Origin: an uncultured Faecalibacterium sp.
Lineage (GTDB): Bacteria > Bacillota > Clostridia > Oscillospirales > Ruminococcaceae
Assembly: GCA_937907025.1 (NCBI GenBank)
Contig: CALESJ010000053.1
Coordinates: 90,085-154,084 of the forward strand
Direction of reading: 5' to 3'
Length of the DNA: 64,000 nt
The notes beneath the pieces were generated by a model. It was not told the origin of the DNA and searched no databases. It was given only the letters and a program-made list of their open reading frames with translations. Shown one piece after another: positions 34,796-44,024 of the stretch. Within the stretch, counting starts at the first letter, position 1. Each line of letters begins with the position of its first letter. The translations under genes were made by a program, and so were the position numbers.

Positions 34796-35635
34796 TCAGC
34801 CTTTGACGGCACCCATGGCAATGCCCTGGGTAAAGTACTTCTGGAACGCCAGGAACACGATGATGATGGGGATGGCGGCCAGGGCGGCACCGGCCATGAT
34901 GAGGCCGAAGTCGTTGGACATTTCCGCCTGGATCTTGGCAATGCCCAGGGAGATGGTCAGGTTTTCGCTGGAGTTCAGCATGATGAGCTGGAGGAAGTAG
35001 TCGTTCCAGCTGTTGATGAAGGTGAAGATGGCCAATGCGCCGATGCCCGGGGTAACCATGGGCAGCACCACATCGGTGAAGGTGCGCACTTCGCCGGCGC
35101 CGTCGATGCGGGCGGCTTCGATCATCTCACCGGGGATGGTTTCGCTGAACTGTTTCATCAAAAAGATGCCGAAGGGCCAGCCCACGGTGGGGAAGATGAC
35201 GGCCCACAGGGTATCGTGCAGGTGCAGGAAGCTCATTTCCTTCAGCAGGGGGATCAGGATGACCTGCTTGGGCAGGGCCATGGCGCAGATCATGATGCTG
35301 AAGATCAGGGCCCGGCCGGGGAAACGCTTTTTGGCCAGCACATAGCCCGCCATGGCGGCGGTGATGCAGGTCAGGGCCATGGCCACCACCGCCATGAAGA
35401 CGGTGTTGCCCAGCCAGCGCAGGGCGGGGTTTTCCAGCAGGCGGACGTAGTTGTCCAGGGTGGGCTGGGTGGGGAACCAGACCGGCGGGCTGGCGTTGAC
35501 CGCGATGCGGTCCTTGAAGGAGCCGGTAACGATCCAGTACAGCGGGAAGATGAAGAAGATGGCCAGCAGTACCAGAACGATGTTGGTCAGGACCTTGCCG
35601 GGGGTCAGGCCTTTGCTTTTGACGCTGGATTCCAT
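34796..35635 (-). CDS. Sialic acid operon ABC permease, MalG type
   Basis: 279 residues and six predicted helices. Helix 1 is at 15-37 (LTNIVLVLLAIFFIFPLYWI); the coupling loop reads GEMIEAARIDGAGEVRTFTD. It ends TQGIAMGAVKG like the pectin permease. It is paired with the permease encoded 15 bp upstream, and nanA follows 38 bp downstream. The likely substrate is sialic acid or a sialylated sugar. Confidence 0.9.
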   Translation of the reverse strand: MESSVKSKGLTPGKVLTNIVLVLLAIFFIFPLYWIVTGSFKDRIAVNASPPVWFPTQPTLDNYVRLLENPALRWLGNTVFMAVVAMALTCITAAMAGYVLAKKRFPGRALIFSIMICAMALPKQVILIPLLKEMSFLHLHDTLWAVIFPTVGWPFGIFLMKQFSETIPGEMIEAARIDGAGEVRTFTDVVLPMVTPGIGALAIFTFINSWNDYFLQLIMLNSSENLTISLGIAKIQAEMSNDFGLIMAGAALAAIPIIIVFLAFQKYFTQGIAMGAVKG

Positions 35636-35649
35636 AGTGTGACCCTCCT

Positions 35650-36597
35650 TTAGTCAGACGAACCGGCGAACTTGAACTGAATGGCGCTGAGGATGGCGAT
35701 GATGATGGCCAGGACCACGCCCATGGCATTGCCGTAGCCGTAGTCATTCAGTTTGAATGCCTGGTAGTAGATGTAGTACATGATGGTATCGGTGGCGTGG
35801 TTGGGACCGCCGGAAGTCAACAGCTGGATCAGGGCGTAGCACTGGAAGGTGTTGATGGTGGTGATGACCAGGATGTACAGGGTGGTGGGCATGATCTGGG
35901 GCCACTTGATGTGCCAGAAGACCTGCAGGTTGGAAGCGCCGTCCACCTCGGCGGCGTCGATCAGGGAGGGGTCCACGTTGCCCAGGGCTGCGATATACAG
36001 CACGATGGGCTGGCCGATGGAGGTGGTGAACAGGATCAGGGTAATGCAGCCCAGGGCAAAGCGGGGGTCGCCCAGCCAGCTGATGTTCTCATCAATGAGG
36101 CCCACGGCGTTCAGGACGTAGTTGATCAGGCCGGTGTACTTGTTGAACATCCACTTCCACACCACAGCCACCGCAACGGTGCCGGTGACCACGGGCAGAT
36201 AGAACACGCAGCGGTAGAAGCTGCGCTTGATGGAGGACATCTTGTACACCACCGAGCTGACCCACAGGGAGAAGGCGGTGACCACGGGCACGGCCACGAT
36301 GACCAGGATGAAGGTATTCTGCAGGGCCTTGAGGAAGACAGGGTCCTGGAACATCTTGATGTACTGGGCAAAGCCCACAAAGGTCAGGGGCTTGCCCATG
36401 CGGTAATCCAGGAAGCTGGTGACCAGGCACATGACCATAGGCACCACAACGAACATTACAAAGAAAATCAGAGCCGGCAGCAAAAACAGATACGCCGCCA
36501 GGGTCTGCTGCCGCACCAGTGCCGAATTGCGGAACGTGCCCTGGTTATAGGTCAGGGTTTCGCCGCCGGCTGCGGCCGCCTTGGTTTTGGAAGCCAT
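35650..36597 (-). CDS. Sialic acid operon ABC permease, MalF type
   Basis: 315 residues and six predicted helices, with an extended N-terminus (MASKTKAAAAGGETLT). Helix 1 is at about 34-56 (YLFLLPALIFFVMFVVVPMV); the coupling loop reads PSLIDAAEVDGASNLQVFW. The ATG has GGAGG upstream. It lies 178 bp behind the binding-protein gene, with hairpins in that gap that probably reduce its expression relative to the binding protein. Confidence 0.9.
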   Translation of the reverse strand: MASKTKAAAAGGETLTYNQGTFRNSALVRQQTLAAYLFLLPALIFFVMFVVVPMVMCLVTSFLDYRMGKPLTFVGFAQYIKMFQDPVFLKALQNTFILVIVAVPVVTAFSLWVSSVVYKMSSIKRSFYRCVFYLPVVTGTVAVAVVWKWMFNKYTGLINYVLNAVGLIDENISWLGDPRFALGCITLILFTTSIGQPIVLYIAALGNVDPSLIDAAEVDGASNLQVFWHIKWPQIMPTTLYILVITTINTFQCYALIQLLTSGGPNHATDTIMYYIYYQAFKLNDYGYGNAMGVVLAIIIAILSAIQFKFAGSSD

Positions 36598-36622
36598 GCA
36601 AAGGCCCTCCTTTACTGAATGA

Positions 36623-36696
36623 GATCCCGGTTCCGGGATGTGCGTGGATACAATAAAACCCCCGCCCCACCTGTTTGACCCGATGGAGCGGGGGCG
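36623..36696 (-). other. Stem-loops between binding-protein and permease genes
   Basis: Two hairpins: GATCCCGG-TT-CCGGGAT-type at 36623-36640 and CCCCCGC ... GCGGGGG at 36659-36695. Neither has a long T tract in the direction of transcription, so partial termination or mRNA protection is more likely than full termination. This is a common arrangement for raising binding-protein over permease levels. Confidence 0.5.
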
Positions 36697-36775
36697 GTCG
36701 CCCCGGCGGCCCTCATCGGTCGGGCGGGGGTTGTCCCCGGCGGCAGGTCATGCCGCCTTGCGTATCAGTTGTTGC

Positions 36776-38128
36776 TCAGGCTGCGCCGTTGATGGCTTCG
36801 TTGCAGCTCTGCACATAGGTGGCGGTGGCGTCGTCCACGCTCACACCGCTGAAGATCTGCTGGAGCATGTTCCACCATGCGGTGCGCTGCTCGGCCCAGC
36901 CGGGAGCCACGTTGTAGTAGTCGCCCAGGTACTGCATGAAGCTGGCGAACTGCGCCATGCGGGCTTCATCCTCGGTGCCGGCGTACACATCGCCGAAGGA
37001 GGAACGGACCGGGAAGAAACCGGTCAGGCGGACGCTTTCGGGGCCCTGCTCGGCGTCGTCGCACAGGAACTTGATGAATTCCTTGGCAGCCGCGGCCTTG
37101 GCGTCGTCGCCGTTATCGAACAGGCCGAAGCCCCAGATGCCGCCGCACAGTTCGGGCACGCCGTCGTCGGAGGGGAAGGCAACCGGCATGGCGGTGAAGG
37201 TGACGGACTCGGCGTAGTTGGCCTGGTTGGAAGCGTTCCAGCACAGGGTCATGGCCACGTTGCCGTTGGCGAACAGCTGCAGTTCGTCGCTGGCCTGGGC
37301 GGCTGCGTCGTAGGTGATGAGGCCTTCATCCACCCAGTCCACCAGCTGCTGCAGAGCCTTCTTGTTGGCTTCGCTGTCGGCGGTGTAGGTGGTGTGGTCG
37401 GCGTCGGTGAACTGGCCGCTGTACAGGTTGTTCACCAGGGCGCGGGTGCCCTGGTCGCCGCCCTGGCCGCCGCAGTAGACGATGGCGGTGGTGGTGACGC
37501 CGGAATCCTTCAAAGCCTGCAGGGCCTTCTCGAAGTTTTCGGTGGTCCAGGTGCCGTCTTCATTGATGTACTGAAGCGCCCCTGCCTGCTCAAACATTTC
37601 CTTGTTGATGGCCATGGTGTGGGTGGTCATGCACAGGGGATATTCATAGTAGTTGCCGTCGGTCCACTTGCAGGCGCTGACGACGTTTTCGCTGGTGGCG
37701 GAGATATCGGCCACGGCGTCATCGGTCCACAGGTCGTTCACCGGCAGCATCTTGCCCTTGGCGCCCCAGTTGGAAACCAGGCGCTCGGGACCTTCCATGA
37801 TGATGTCGGGGGTGGTGCCGGCTTCGATGGCGGCGGTAACCTGGTCGTCACCGTTGGTGTAGTCCAGGTATTCCACGGTCACGCTGATCTCGGGGTGGGT
37901 TTCGTTGAACTTGGAAATCAGGCCGTCCACAGTGGCGGAATCGCCGAAGCTGCCGATGGGATAGGTCCACAGGGTGATGGCGGTGGCATCGCCGGTGGCG
38001 GCGGTGGAAGCGCCGGTATCCGCCGTGGCAGTGCTGTCAGACGTGGTGCTGCTGGGGGTGCCGCCGCATCCGGCCAGCATGCTCACGGCCATGCCGGCCG
38101 CCAGCAACAGGGAAAGCTGCTTCTTCAT
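36776..38128 (-). CDS. Sialic acid operon substrate-binding lipoprotein
   Basis: 450 residues from ATG 38128 (AAAGGAGAAC upstream). The signal is MKKQLSLLLAAGMAVSMLAG followed by lipobox Cys21, then a Ser/Thr/Ala linker and a family 1 binding-protein fold (PEISVTVEYLDYTNGDD; GGIWGFGLFDNGDD). First gene of the nan operon. Because nanA, nanE and nanK are downstream, the ligand is inferred to be N-acetylneuraminate or a related sialoside. No ATPase gene is linked, as for the pectin importer. Confidence 0.88.
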   Translation of the reverse strand: MKKQLSLLLAAGMAVSMLAGCGGTPSSTTSDSTATADTGASTAATGDATAITLWTYPIGSFGDSATVDGLISKFNETHPEISVTVEYLDYTNGDDQVTAAIEAGTTPDIIMEGPERLVSNWGAKGKMLPVNDLWTDDAVADISATSENVVSACKWTDGNYYEYPLCMTTHTMAINKEMFEQAGALQYINEDGTWTTENFEKALQALKDSGVTTTAIVYCGGQGGDQGTRALVNNLYSGQFTDADHTTYTADSEANKKALQQLVDWVDEGLITYDAAAQASDELQLFANGNVAMTLCWNASNQANYAESVTFTAMPVAFPSDDGVPELCGGIWGFGLFDNGDDAKAAAAKEFIKFLCDDAEQGPESVRLTGFFPVRSSFGDVYAGTEDEARMAQFASFMQYLGDYYNVAPGWAEQRTAWWNMLQQIFSGVSVDDATATYVQSCNEAINGAA

Positions 38129-38195
38129 AGTGTTCTCCTTTGGTGTACGTTCCATTTTCGGGCGGTGTTTGTCGCGTCGCCCTTTCGTTAATTTC

Positions 38196-38224
38196 ATTTT
38201 AGAAAAATATTTTCATTTTGTCTA
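38196..38224 (-). promoter_or_regulatory. nan operon promoter with operator palindrome
   Basis: On the minus strand TAGACA (38219-38224), a 17-bp spacer and TAAAAT (38196-38201). The spacer holds AGAAAAATATTTTCA (38201-38215), nearly the same sequence as the site just downstream of the rpiR-type promoter. Binding there would block RNA polymerase. Confidence 0.7.
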
Positions 38225-38614
38225 GGGGCTCTTTGACCAATCTTTTGGTTAATTTTTGAACGATTTACACAAACGCAGCGCAAAGCAGCCCGGATTTGCC
38301 CCCAAGACGCGCTTTTTGGCGGGTCCTGTCCCCCGGATACGCCCCCGGCACACCGCCGCTCTAAAGCGAAAGACCTTTTGCAAAATGTAAGATTTTTTCT
38401 TTTCAAAAGTTTTGCCCACCCTGGCCGGCGGAGGCGTTTGCCCTCTCCCCTCCCCCGCTGTTTGACTGTTTTTCGTTGTTTTTCTTCTTTTTGCCCCTGC
38501 CGGCGCCCCCGCAGCGGCCGTTCGCGGAAAAAGCGGGACGCTTTTTCATTTTTTCACACCTGTTTTGGACAAGATATACAAACAAAAGCACCCATATTAA
38601 GCAAGATGACGCAC
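38225..38614. other. Intergenic stretch of about 390 bp without a recognised gene
   Basis: GC-rich and pyrimidine-rich blocks on the plus strand (CCCTCTCCCCTCCCCC at about 38441), a small inverted repeat ACCAA-N4-TTGGT at 38239-38252 and no frame with a ribosome site. Short open frames here are Arg/Gly/Lys-rich and look random. I see no RNA family I recognise. Confidence 0.5.
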
Positions 38615-38664
38615 TTGTCAAACGGCAAACTTTCTTTTATACTAAATATAGAAAATATTTTTCA
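38615..38664 (+). promoter_or_regulatory. Promoter and operator of the RpiR-type regulator
   Basis: TTGTCA (38615-38620), a 17-bp spacer and TATACT (38638-38643). AGAAAATATTTTTCA lies at 38650-38664, at the start site, and matches the palindrome inside the nan promoter with one shifted A/T. Autoregulation is suggested. Confidence 0.7.
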
Positions 38665-38728
38665 GAAACCGGCCCTTCCCCTCCGGGCCCCACCGCAGGA
38701 CCGCCTGCAGAAAGGAACGATTCCGAGC

Positions 38729-39577
38729 ATGAAAGAGCAGAGCTTCTGGCAGCTGCTGCGCGACAAACACAACGACCTGACCAAGTCCGGCCGGCTGGTG
38801 GCCGACTATCTGGTCCAACACCCCGAGGAAGCACAGTATCTGTCCATTTCTTCGCTGGCCAAGGCCTGCGGTGTGGCCGAGGCCACCATCTTCCGGTTTT
38901 GCCGGTCCCTGGGCTTCGACGGCTACAATGAAATGAAGATCGCCCTGGCCCAGGCCAACGCCGCCGCCGAACCGGCCGCCACCGGCAAGCCGGAACCGGG
39001 CAGCGATACCACCTCTCTGTGTGCCTACGCTGCCGCCGTGACCACCGCCGCCATCAACGGCACCCGGGACAGCCTGGACCCTGCCGCCATTGACGCCGCC
39101 GCCACCCTGCTGCAGCGGGCCCGGCAGGTGTACTGCTTCGGGCAGGGCGGCAGCCATGTGCTGGCCAACGATATCTGGGCCCGGTTCGCCACCGTGACCA
39201 CCAAGTTCCACACGGCGGGCGACAGCCACATGCAGGCCCTGACCGCCAGCCTCATGGGCCCCGAGGACGTGGTGCTGTTCGTGTCCTATTCCGGCGCCAC
39301 CCGGGACATGCTGGAAACCCTGCGCCTGGCCAAAAGCTGCGGGGCGCGCATCATCCTGATGACCCACTACGCCGATTCGCCGGGGGCATCGCTAGCGGAT
39401 GTGGTGCTGCTGTGCGGCGCCCAGGAAAGCCCGCTGGAGGGCGGCAGCATCGCCGCCAAGATTGCCATGCTGTATGTGGCCGAAGTGCTGGTGCTGCGCT
39501 TTACCATGGACAACCTGGAACTGACCACCCTGGCCAAGCAGCGCACCTCCAAGGCGCTGGCCCCCAAACTGCTGTAA
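38729..39577 (+). CDS. RpiR/MurR family regulator, probable sialic acid regulator
   Basis: 282 residues. The N-terminal HTH (about 39-62: ISSLAKACGVAEATIFRFCR) is followed by an Ala/Pro linker (75-95) and a SIS sugar-phosphate domain (about 125-260: VYCFGQGGSHVLANDI; FVSYSGATRDMLE). The ATG 38729 has AAAGGA upstream. It faces the nan operon across 600 bp. By analogy with NanR of Firmicutes, binding of a phosphorylated amino sugar such as ManNAc-6-P would release it from the operator. The effector is inferred. Confidence 0.88.
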   Translation: MKEQSFWQLLRDKHNDLTKSGRLVADYLVQHPEEAQYLSISSLAKACGVAEATIFRFCRSLGFDGYNEMKIALAQANAAAEPAATGKPEPGSDTTSLCAYAAAVTTAAINGTRDSLDPAAIDAAATLLQRARQVYCFGQGGSHVLANDIWARFATVTTKFHTAGDSHMQALTASLMGPEDVVLFVSYSGATRDMLETLRLAKSCGARIILMTHYADSPGASLADVVLLCGAQESPLEGGSIAAKIAMLYVAEVLVLRFTMDNLELTTLAKQRTSKALAPKLL

Positions 39578-39583
39578 CCCTCT

Positions 39584-39622
39584 GCGGCCCGCACCCGTAC
39601 GGCGGGGCGGGCCGTCTTGTCT
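39584..39622 (+). terminator. Terminator of the RpiR-type gene
   Basis: CGGCCCGC paired with GCGGGCCG, followed by TCTTGTCTT, a few bases after the stop codon. Confidence 0.65.
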
Positions 39623-39634
39623 TCCGGACAAAAG

Positions 39635-39676
39635 AAAAAAGCGGAGTGCCCCGCCATGGGGTACTCCGCTTTTTGG
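39635..39676. terminator. Bidirectional terminator
   Basis: GCGGAGTGCCCC/GGGGTACTCCGC stem with AAAAAA before and TTTTT after. It separates the RpiR-type gene (+) from the DUF368 gene (-) and can serve both. Confidence 0.85.
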
Positions 39677-39683
39677 TTTTGTG

Positions 39684-40529
39684 TTAGTCGTCCTGTTTGG
39701 GGATGCTGGAATTGAACTTGTCCAGGGCCAGGGCCGCCGCCACGCCCACGGCCAGGCAGATGACGTTGACCACCGCCGCGCCCGCCGATACCGTGAAGCT
39801 CCGGAAGGGCACGATCATCAGGGTAGCCGCCAGCACGATGCCGATGATGGCATGGAAGGCGTAGGGGTAGAACCGGTCAAACAGGGCATCCACCGCCCGG
39901 GCCAGGCAGATGATGGTAACGATGGCCCCGATGGCCGCCGGCACCAGGATGTCGAATTTCAGGCTGCCCAGGCCGTCCACGAAGGGGGTGTACAGGCCCA
40001 GGGGCATGAGCAGGGTGGAAAAGCTCATGCCGGGGGCGATGACGCTCAGCGCCAGGCAGAAGCCGCAGAACAGATACCACCCGAAGTTGGGGGTGATCTT
40101 TACCGAGAAGAGGTTCAGCGAGATGAGCAGCGCCAGGATCACCGCAAAGGCGATGCCCAGAGCCGCGCCGCAGCCTTTGGGACGGCCCTGCTCCCCTGCT
40201 TCCCGGAACAGGGAGGGCAGCATGCCCACGATCAGACCGATGAACAGGCAGACCGAAGGGTCGGGGTAGGCTTCCAGGAAGAAGGCCAGGATCTTGGCCA
40301 CGCCCAGAAATCCCACCGCCGCGCCGACGATGACCGGCAGCAGTTTGGGCACATGGGTGCGGAACTTGTGCAGGGGATCCCCCAGCAGTTCCATCACCGG
40401 CTTGTAGATGCCGAACACCACACAGAGCACCCCGCCCGAAATACCGGGCAGCACGGCGCCCACACCGATGAGCATGCCCTGCAAAACGCGCAGGACCAGA
40501 CGAAGCCCGTTGGGGCGACTTTTTTCCAT
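39684..40529 (-). CDS. DUF368 membrane protein, polyprenyl-phosphate transporter (PopT-like)
   Basis: 281 residues from ATG 40529 (AAAGGA upstream), about eight helices. The inverted-repeat architecture of the family is visible in two matching loops: GAVLPGISGGVLCVVFG near the N-terminus and IAPGMSFSTLLMPLGLY in the middle. DUF368 proteins have been shown to recycle undecaprenyl phosphate across the membrane for cell wall synthesis. It is followed by a bidirectional terminator and preceded by the MATE gene on the same strand. Confidence 0.85.
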   Translation of the reverse strand: MEKSRPNGLRLVLRVLQGMLIGVGAVLPGISGGVLCVVFGIYKPVMELLGDPLHKFRTHVPKLLPVIVGAAVGFLGVAKILAFFLEAYPDPSVCLFIGLIVGMLPSLFREAGEQGRPKGCGAALGIAFAVILALLISLNLFSVKITPNFGWYLFCGFCLALSVIAPGMSFSTLLMPLGLYTPFVDGLGSLKFDILVPAAIGAIVTIICLARAVDALFDRFYPYAFHAIIGIVLAATLMIVPFRSFTVSAGAAVVNVICLAVGVAAALALDKFNSSIPKQDD

Positions 40530-40700
40530 ACTGTTAAAATCCTTTCGTATCAGCGAAGAAAACGTGGCCGCACAACGGCCCGTGGCAACAGTATAGCACA
40601 CTGCCGCCCACAAGAAAAGCCGAAAACGCCCTGCGCCCCAAAACCTGTGCAAACCGACAGGAGTCAGGGGGCGGGGGCGTTTGGTTTTGGGCAAAAGGAC

Positions 40701-42080
40701 TCAGGCTTTGCCGGGGCCTGCCTTGAGGATCTTGTTGAACCGGATCATAAAGACGGTGACGGTGGTGGCGGCGGCCAGGATATCGCTCACCGGCTCGGCC
40801 AGGAACACCGCGAACACCTTGTTGTCCGGCATGAACAGGGGCAGAATGAAAATCAAAGGGATGAGCAGGATGAGCTTGCGCTCACAGGCCAGAAGCAGGC
40901 TGACCTTGGCCTGCCCCAAAGCCACGAAGGCCTGCTGGCAGCTGGTCTGGAATCCGCTGGCAAAGATGCCCGCCATATAGATGCGCATGCCCCAGACGGT
41001 GTACTCCACCAGTTCGGGGTCAGAGTTGAAGATGTTGACGAACAGCCGGGGCATGGTCATCACGGCCACCCAGAACAGGGTGGCATATCCCACGCAGATA
41101 CCGAACTGGAAGGCAAAGGCCTTTTTGACCCGTCCGGGCTGGCCGGCGCCGAAGTTGTACCCGATGAGGGGCTGGCCGCCCTGGCACATGCCCTGCATGG
41201 GCAGGGAGATGAGCTGGCTGACGCTGGTGATGATGGTCATGGCGCCCACGGCCACATCGCCGCCGTAGCGGGACAGGCTGGCGTTGAAGCTGATGCTGAG
41301 CAGGCTTTCGGTGGCGCACATCACAAAGGAGGAAACGCCCAGGGCCAGGCAGGGCAGAATGACCTTGGCCCGGGGGCGCAGGTTGGGCAGGCGCAGATGC
41401 AGCCGGGTGCGTTTGCCGCACAGGAACCGCACCACCCACACGGCGCTGATGCCCTGGCTGATGACGGTGGCCACCGCCGCGCCGGCCACACCCATGTTCA
41501 GCCCGAAGATGAGGATGGGGTCCAGGATGATGTTGCACACCGCGCCGATGACGGTGGTGAGCATGCTGAATTTGGAAAAGCCCTGGGTGGTGATGAAGGG
41601 GTTCATGCCCAGCACAATGAGCACGAACACGCTGCCCAGCACATAGATGCGGGTGTAGCTCAGGGCATAGGGCAAGGTGGCGTCACTGGCGCCGAAGAGC
41701 CGCAGCAGCTGGGGCGCAAAGAGGTAGAAGCCCGCCGTCAGCACCACGGCGATGCCCAGCAACAGGGTCAGGCAGTTGCCGGTGATGCGCTCGGCCACGT
41801 CGTTGTCGCCCCGGCCCATGGCGATGGCCGCCCGGGGCGCACCGCCGGCACCGGACAGCATGGCGAAGGCGTTGACCAGCATGAGGATGGGCATGCACAG
41901 GCCCACGCCGGTCAGGGCGGTGGCGCCCACCCCCGGCATGTGGCCGATGTAGATGCGGTCCACGATGTTGTACAGAAGATTGATGACCTGGGCCACCACG
42001 GCGGGGGCAGCCAGACTGAGCATCCAGCGTCCGATGCTGCCTTCGGCCATGGTTTTGGGAGCCGTCGCACTTGCGGGCAT
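40701..42080 (-). CDS. MATE family efflux transporter
   Basis: 459 residues and 12 predicted helices from ATG 42080. It starts GSIGRWMLSLAAPAVVAQVINLLYNIVDRIYIG, the standard MATE N-terminus; the mirror block in the second half is SVSQLISLPMQGMCQGGQPL with FNFGAG-like YNFGAGQPGR. It should export cationic drugs or metabolites in exchange for Na+ or H+. Its own promoter is at 42148-42175. The substrate is unknown. Confidence 0.9.
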   Translation of the reverse strand: MPASATAPKTMAEGSIGRWMLSLAAPAVVAQVINLLYNIVDRIYIGHMPGVGATALTGVGLCMPILMLVNAFAMLSGAGGAPRAAIAMGRGDNDVAERITGNCLTLLLGIAVVLTAGFYLFAPQLLRLFGASDATLPYALSYTRIYVLGSVFVLIVLGMNPFITTQGFSKFSMLTTVIGAVCNIILDPILIFGLNMGVAGAAVATVISQGISAVWVVRFLCGKRTRLHLRLPNLRPRAKVILPCLALGVSSFVMCATESLLSISFNASLSRYGGDVAVGAMTIITSVSQLISLPMQGMCQGGQPLIGYNFGAGQPGRVKKAFAFQFGICVGYATLFWVAVMTMPRLFVNIFNSDPELVEYTVWGMRIYMAGIFASGFQTSCQQAFVALGQAKVSLLLACERKLILLIPLIFILPLFMPDNKVFAVFLAEPVSDILAAATTVTVFMIRFNKILKAGPGKA

Positions 42081-42147
42081 AGGGAATGCGCCTTCTTTCC
42101 GAAAAATAGGCACGCGGCCGCCAGAGCGACCGCAGCGCAATAGAACT

Positions 42148-42175
42148 ATTGTATCATATACCGTTTAAAAAGCAA
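42148..42175 (-). promoter_or_regulatory. Promoter of the MATE gene
   Basis: On the minus strand TTGCTT (42170-42175), a 16-bp spacer and TACAAT (42148-42153). Confidence 0.7.
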
Positions 42176-42210
42176 TGCGGGCAAGGGCAATTTCACAAAT
42201 GCCCGCACAC

Positions 42211-42245
42211 AAAAAAGTCCCCGCATCCGGGAGGGATGCAGGGGC
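42211..42245 (-). terminator. Terminator of the GH2-GH3-symporter operon
   Basis: CCCCGCATCC paired with GGATGCAGGGG; on the minus strand the hairpin is followed by TTTTTT. It lies about 35 bp after the symporter stop codon. Confidence 0.85.
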
Positions 42246-42280
42246 TCGGGGTTCAGGTCAGGCAGGCATGCGGCCGGGGA

Positions 42281-43867
42281 TCATTCCTCGCCGGTGATGG
42301 CCCGGGCCTGTTCCAGGGTGGTGACTTCGGCCATGGCCTCGTGGATGGTCTTGCCCTGGGCCACCAGCTCGCGGCGGGCGGCGTTGACGGCCTGGATCTC
42401 GGTCATCTTGTCGCCGGTCAGGGAATAGCCCTTCATGGCGATGAGGGTAGCGGCCCAGGCGACCATGGGCACGATGCAGAACAGGATGATGACCACCCAG
42501 TTCATGCCGGGACGGAAGGGATCATCACCGCCGGGCAGGGTGGTGGTGAAGCCGATGGCCGCGGCGGCCAGACCCACGATGGTGGAGCTCAGGGAGGAAA
42601 CTAGCTTGTCCACCAGGCTGAACAGGGTGCCGATGATGCCGGGCACATAGTTGCCGGAACGGTAGGTTTCATAGTCGGAGCAGTCGGCGACCATGGGGAT
42701 GGGCATATCGGCGGTGGCGTAGTAGGCGCCGTAGCCCACGCCGAAGAAGAGGATGAACAGGATGGTGTACAGGTTCAGGGTCAGGTGGAAGCCGCCCTCG
42801 GTGCTGAACAGGCTCAGGTTCAGGGCCGGGTTTTCGGGGTTCCACAGCAGCAGCAGGACCAGCACGCCCACATACATCAGGAAGGCGACGGCCACATAGC
42901 GCATCAGGCTGGCTTTCTGGCCATGCTTCTGGCTGGTGCGCACGGTCAGCACAAAGAAAGGCGCGCTGAACACATAGCCCAGCACCATCATGGGCAGGTA
43001 CAGACCGTCATAGTTGCCCATCATGCCGCCGTACAGCATGCACAGCACGGCGGTGTTGGTGGCAATGGCCAGGGCCAGCTTGCAGCCGGCGCCGGCCACC
43101 ATCAGCCGCTGCAGGGGCTGGTTGGCGCGGATCAGGGCGATGTACTCACGGACCTTGACCTTCTGCTGGGTTTCGCCGCCGATGCCGAAGTATTCGGGGC
43201 GGTCCTTCTCCCAGATGCCGATCATGGCCAGGATGGTCAGCACAAAGGAGATGACCATGGCCAGGGGCACCATGACGTTGAAGAAGTTCTGGGTGGTGTA
43301 GTCACCCACCTGAGAGCGCAGGATGGGGGCCAGGAACTGGATGGCACCCATGCCCACCATGCTGGCCACCAGGTTGAAGATGGTGAACAGCGGGCGCTGC
43401 TTGGGGTCGTTGGTCAGAACGGTCTGGCCGGAACGGGTGACGGAGGTCTGGAAGGTGTAGCCGATGACGTAGATGGCGTAGAATACCACATACAGCACAT
43501 AGCGCAGGGGCATCATGCTGGTGGGCACCAGCTGGGTGCAGAAGTACAGCAGGATGGAGCTGACGATCATGATGAGGTTGCCGATCAGCATGAAGGGGCG
43601 GAACTTGCCGAACTTGCCGTTGGTCTTGTCGATGAGGGCGCCGATAATGGGGTCGGTGACGGCGTCGAACAGACGCATGACCGTAACCATGGTGCTGGCA
43701 AAGACCAGGGCCAGACCCAGCACGCCGCCGTAGTAAGCGATGTACGCGGAAGTGAGGATGTAGTAAACGTTGGTTGCGCCGTTGTTGAAGGGGAACAGCA
43801 CCAGCTGATAGATCTTGGCGCGGTTCAGCCCGCCGTTGTGCGCACTGGCGGCGGCTTTTTCACTCAT
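42281..43867 (-). CDS. Glycoside-pentoside-hexuronide (GPH) cation symporter
   Basis: 528 residues, 12 predicted helices. The N-terminal RLFDAVTDPIIGALIDKTNGKFGKFRP block contains the DAxxDP motif and the charged loop that identify the GPH family, as in MelB and XynP. An extended cytoplasmic C-terminus (GYSLTGDKMTEIQAVNAARR onward) is common in Firmicutes members. It is last in the operon after GH2 and GH3, so it likely imports the mono- or disaccharide released by the surface GH3 or the substrate of GH2. Confidence 0.9.
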   Translation of the reverse strand: MSEKAAASAHNGGLNRAKIYQLVLFPFNNGATNVYYILTSAYIAYYGGVLGLALVFASTMVTVMRLFDAVTDPIIGALIDKTNGKFGKFRPFMLIGNLIMIVSSILLYFCTQLVPTSMMPLRYVLYVVFYAIYVIGYTFQTSVTRSGQTVLTNDPKQRPLFTIFNLVASMVGMGAIQFLAPILRSQVGDYTTQNFFNVMVPLAMVISFVLTILAMIGIWEKDRPEYFGIGGETQQKVKVREYIALIRANQPLQRLMVAGAGCKLALAIATNTAVLCMLYGGMMGNYDGLYLPMMVLGYVFSAPFFVLTVRTSQKHGQKASLMRYVAVAFLMYVGVLVLLLLWNPENPALNLSLFSTEGGFHLTLNLYTILFILFFGVGYGAYYATADMPIPMVADCSDYETYRSGNYVPGIIGTLFSLVDKLVSSLSSTIVGLAAAAIGFTTTLPGGDDPFRPGMNWVVIILFCIVPMVAWAATLIAMKGYSLTGDKMTEIQAVNAARRELVAQGKTIHEAMAEVTTLEQARAITGEE

Positions 43868-43900
43868 AGAAACCTCTCCTTTGCAGTTGCCGATAATACG

Positions 43901-43930
43901 GGGAAGCCCCGCCCCTTTTGAGGGCGGGGT
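43901..43930 (-). other. GC-rich stem-loop between GH3 and symporter genes
   Basis: GAAGCCCCGCCC paired with GGGCGGGGTTC around a CTTTTGA loop in the 157-bp gap. No T tract follows on the minus strand, so it is probably an mRNA stability or expression-tuning element. Confidence 0.45.
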
Positions 43931-44024
43931 TCCCGTTTGTCGGGCAGGACGCGGGCCACTGGACCCGCGGGGGAAAATGTCGGTCAGGAAACCCGGTTCA
44001 GGCAGGGCTCCTTCCCGGGAAGAA

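Noticed and set aside
38378..38728. Extended N-terminus of the RpiR-type regulator
   Set aside because: The frame is open for 117 codons before the ATG at 38729, but it runs through the promoter and operator, and the protein family starts at MKEQSFWQLL.
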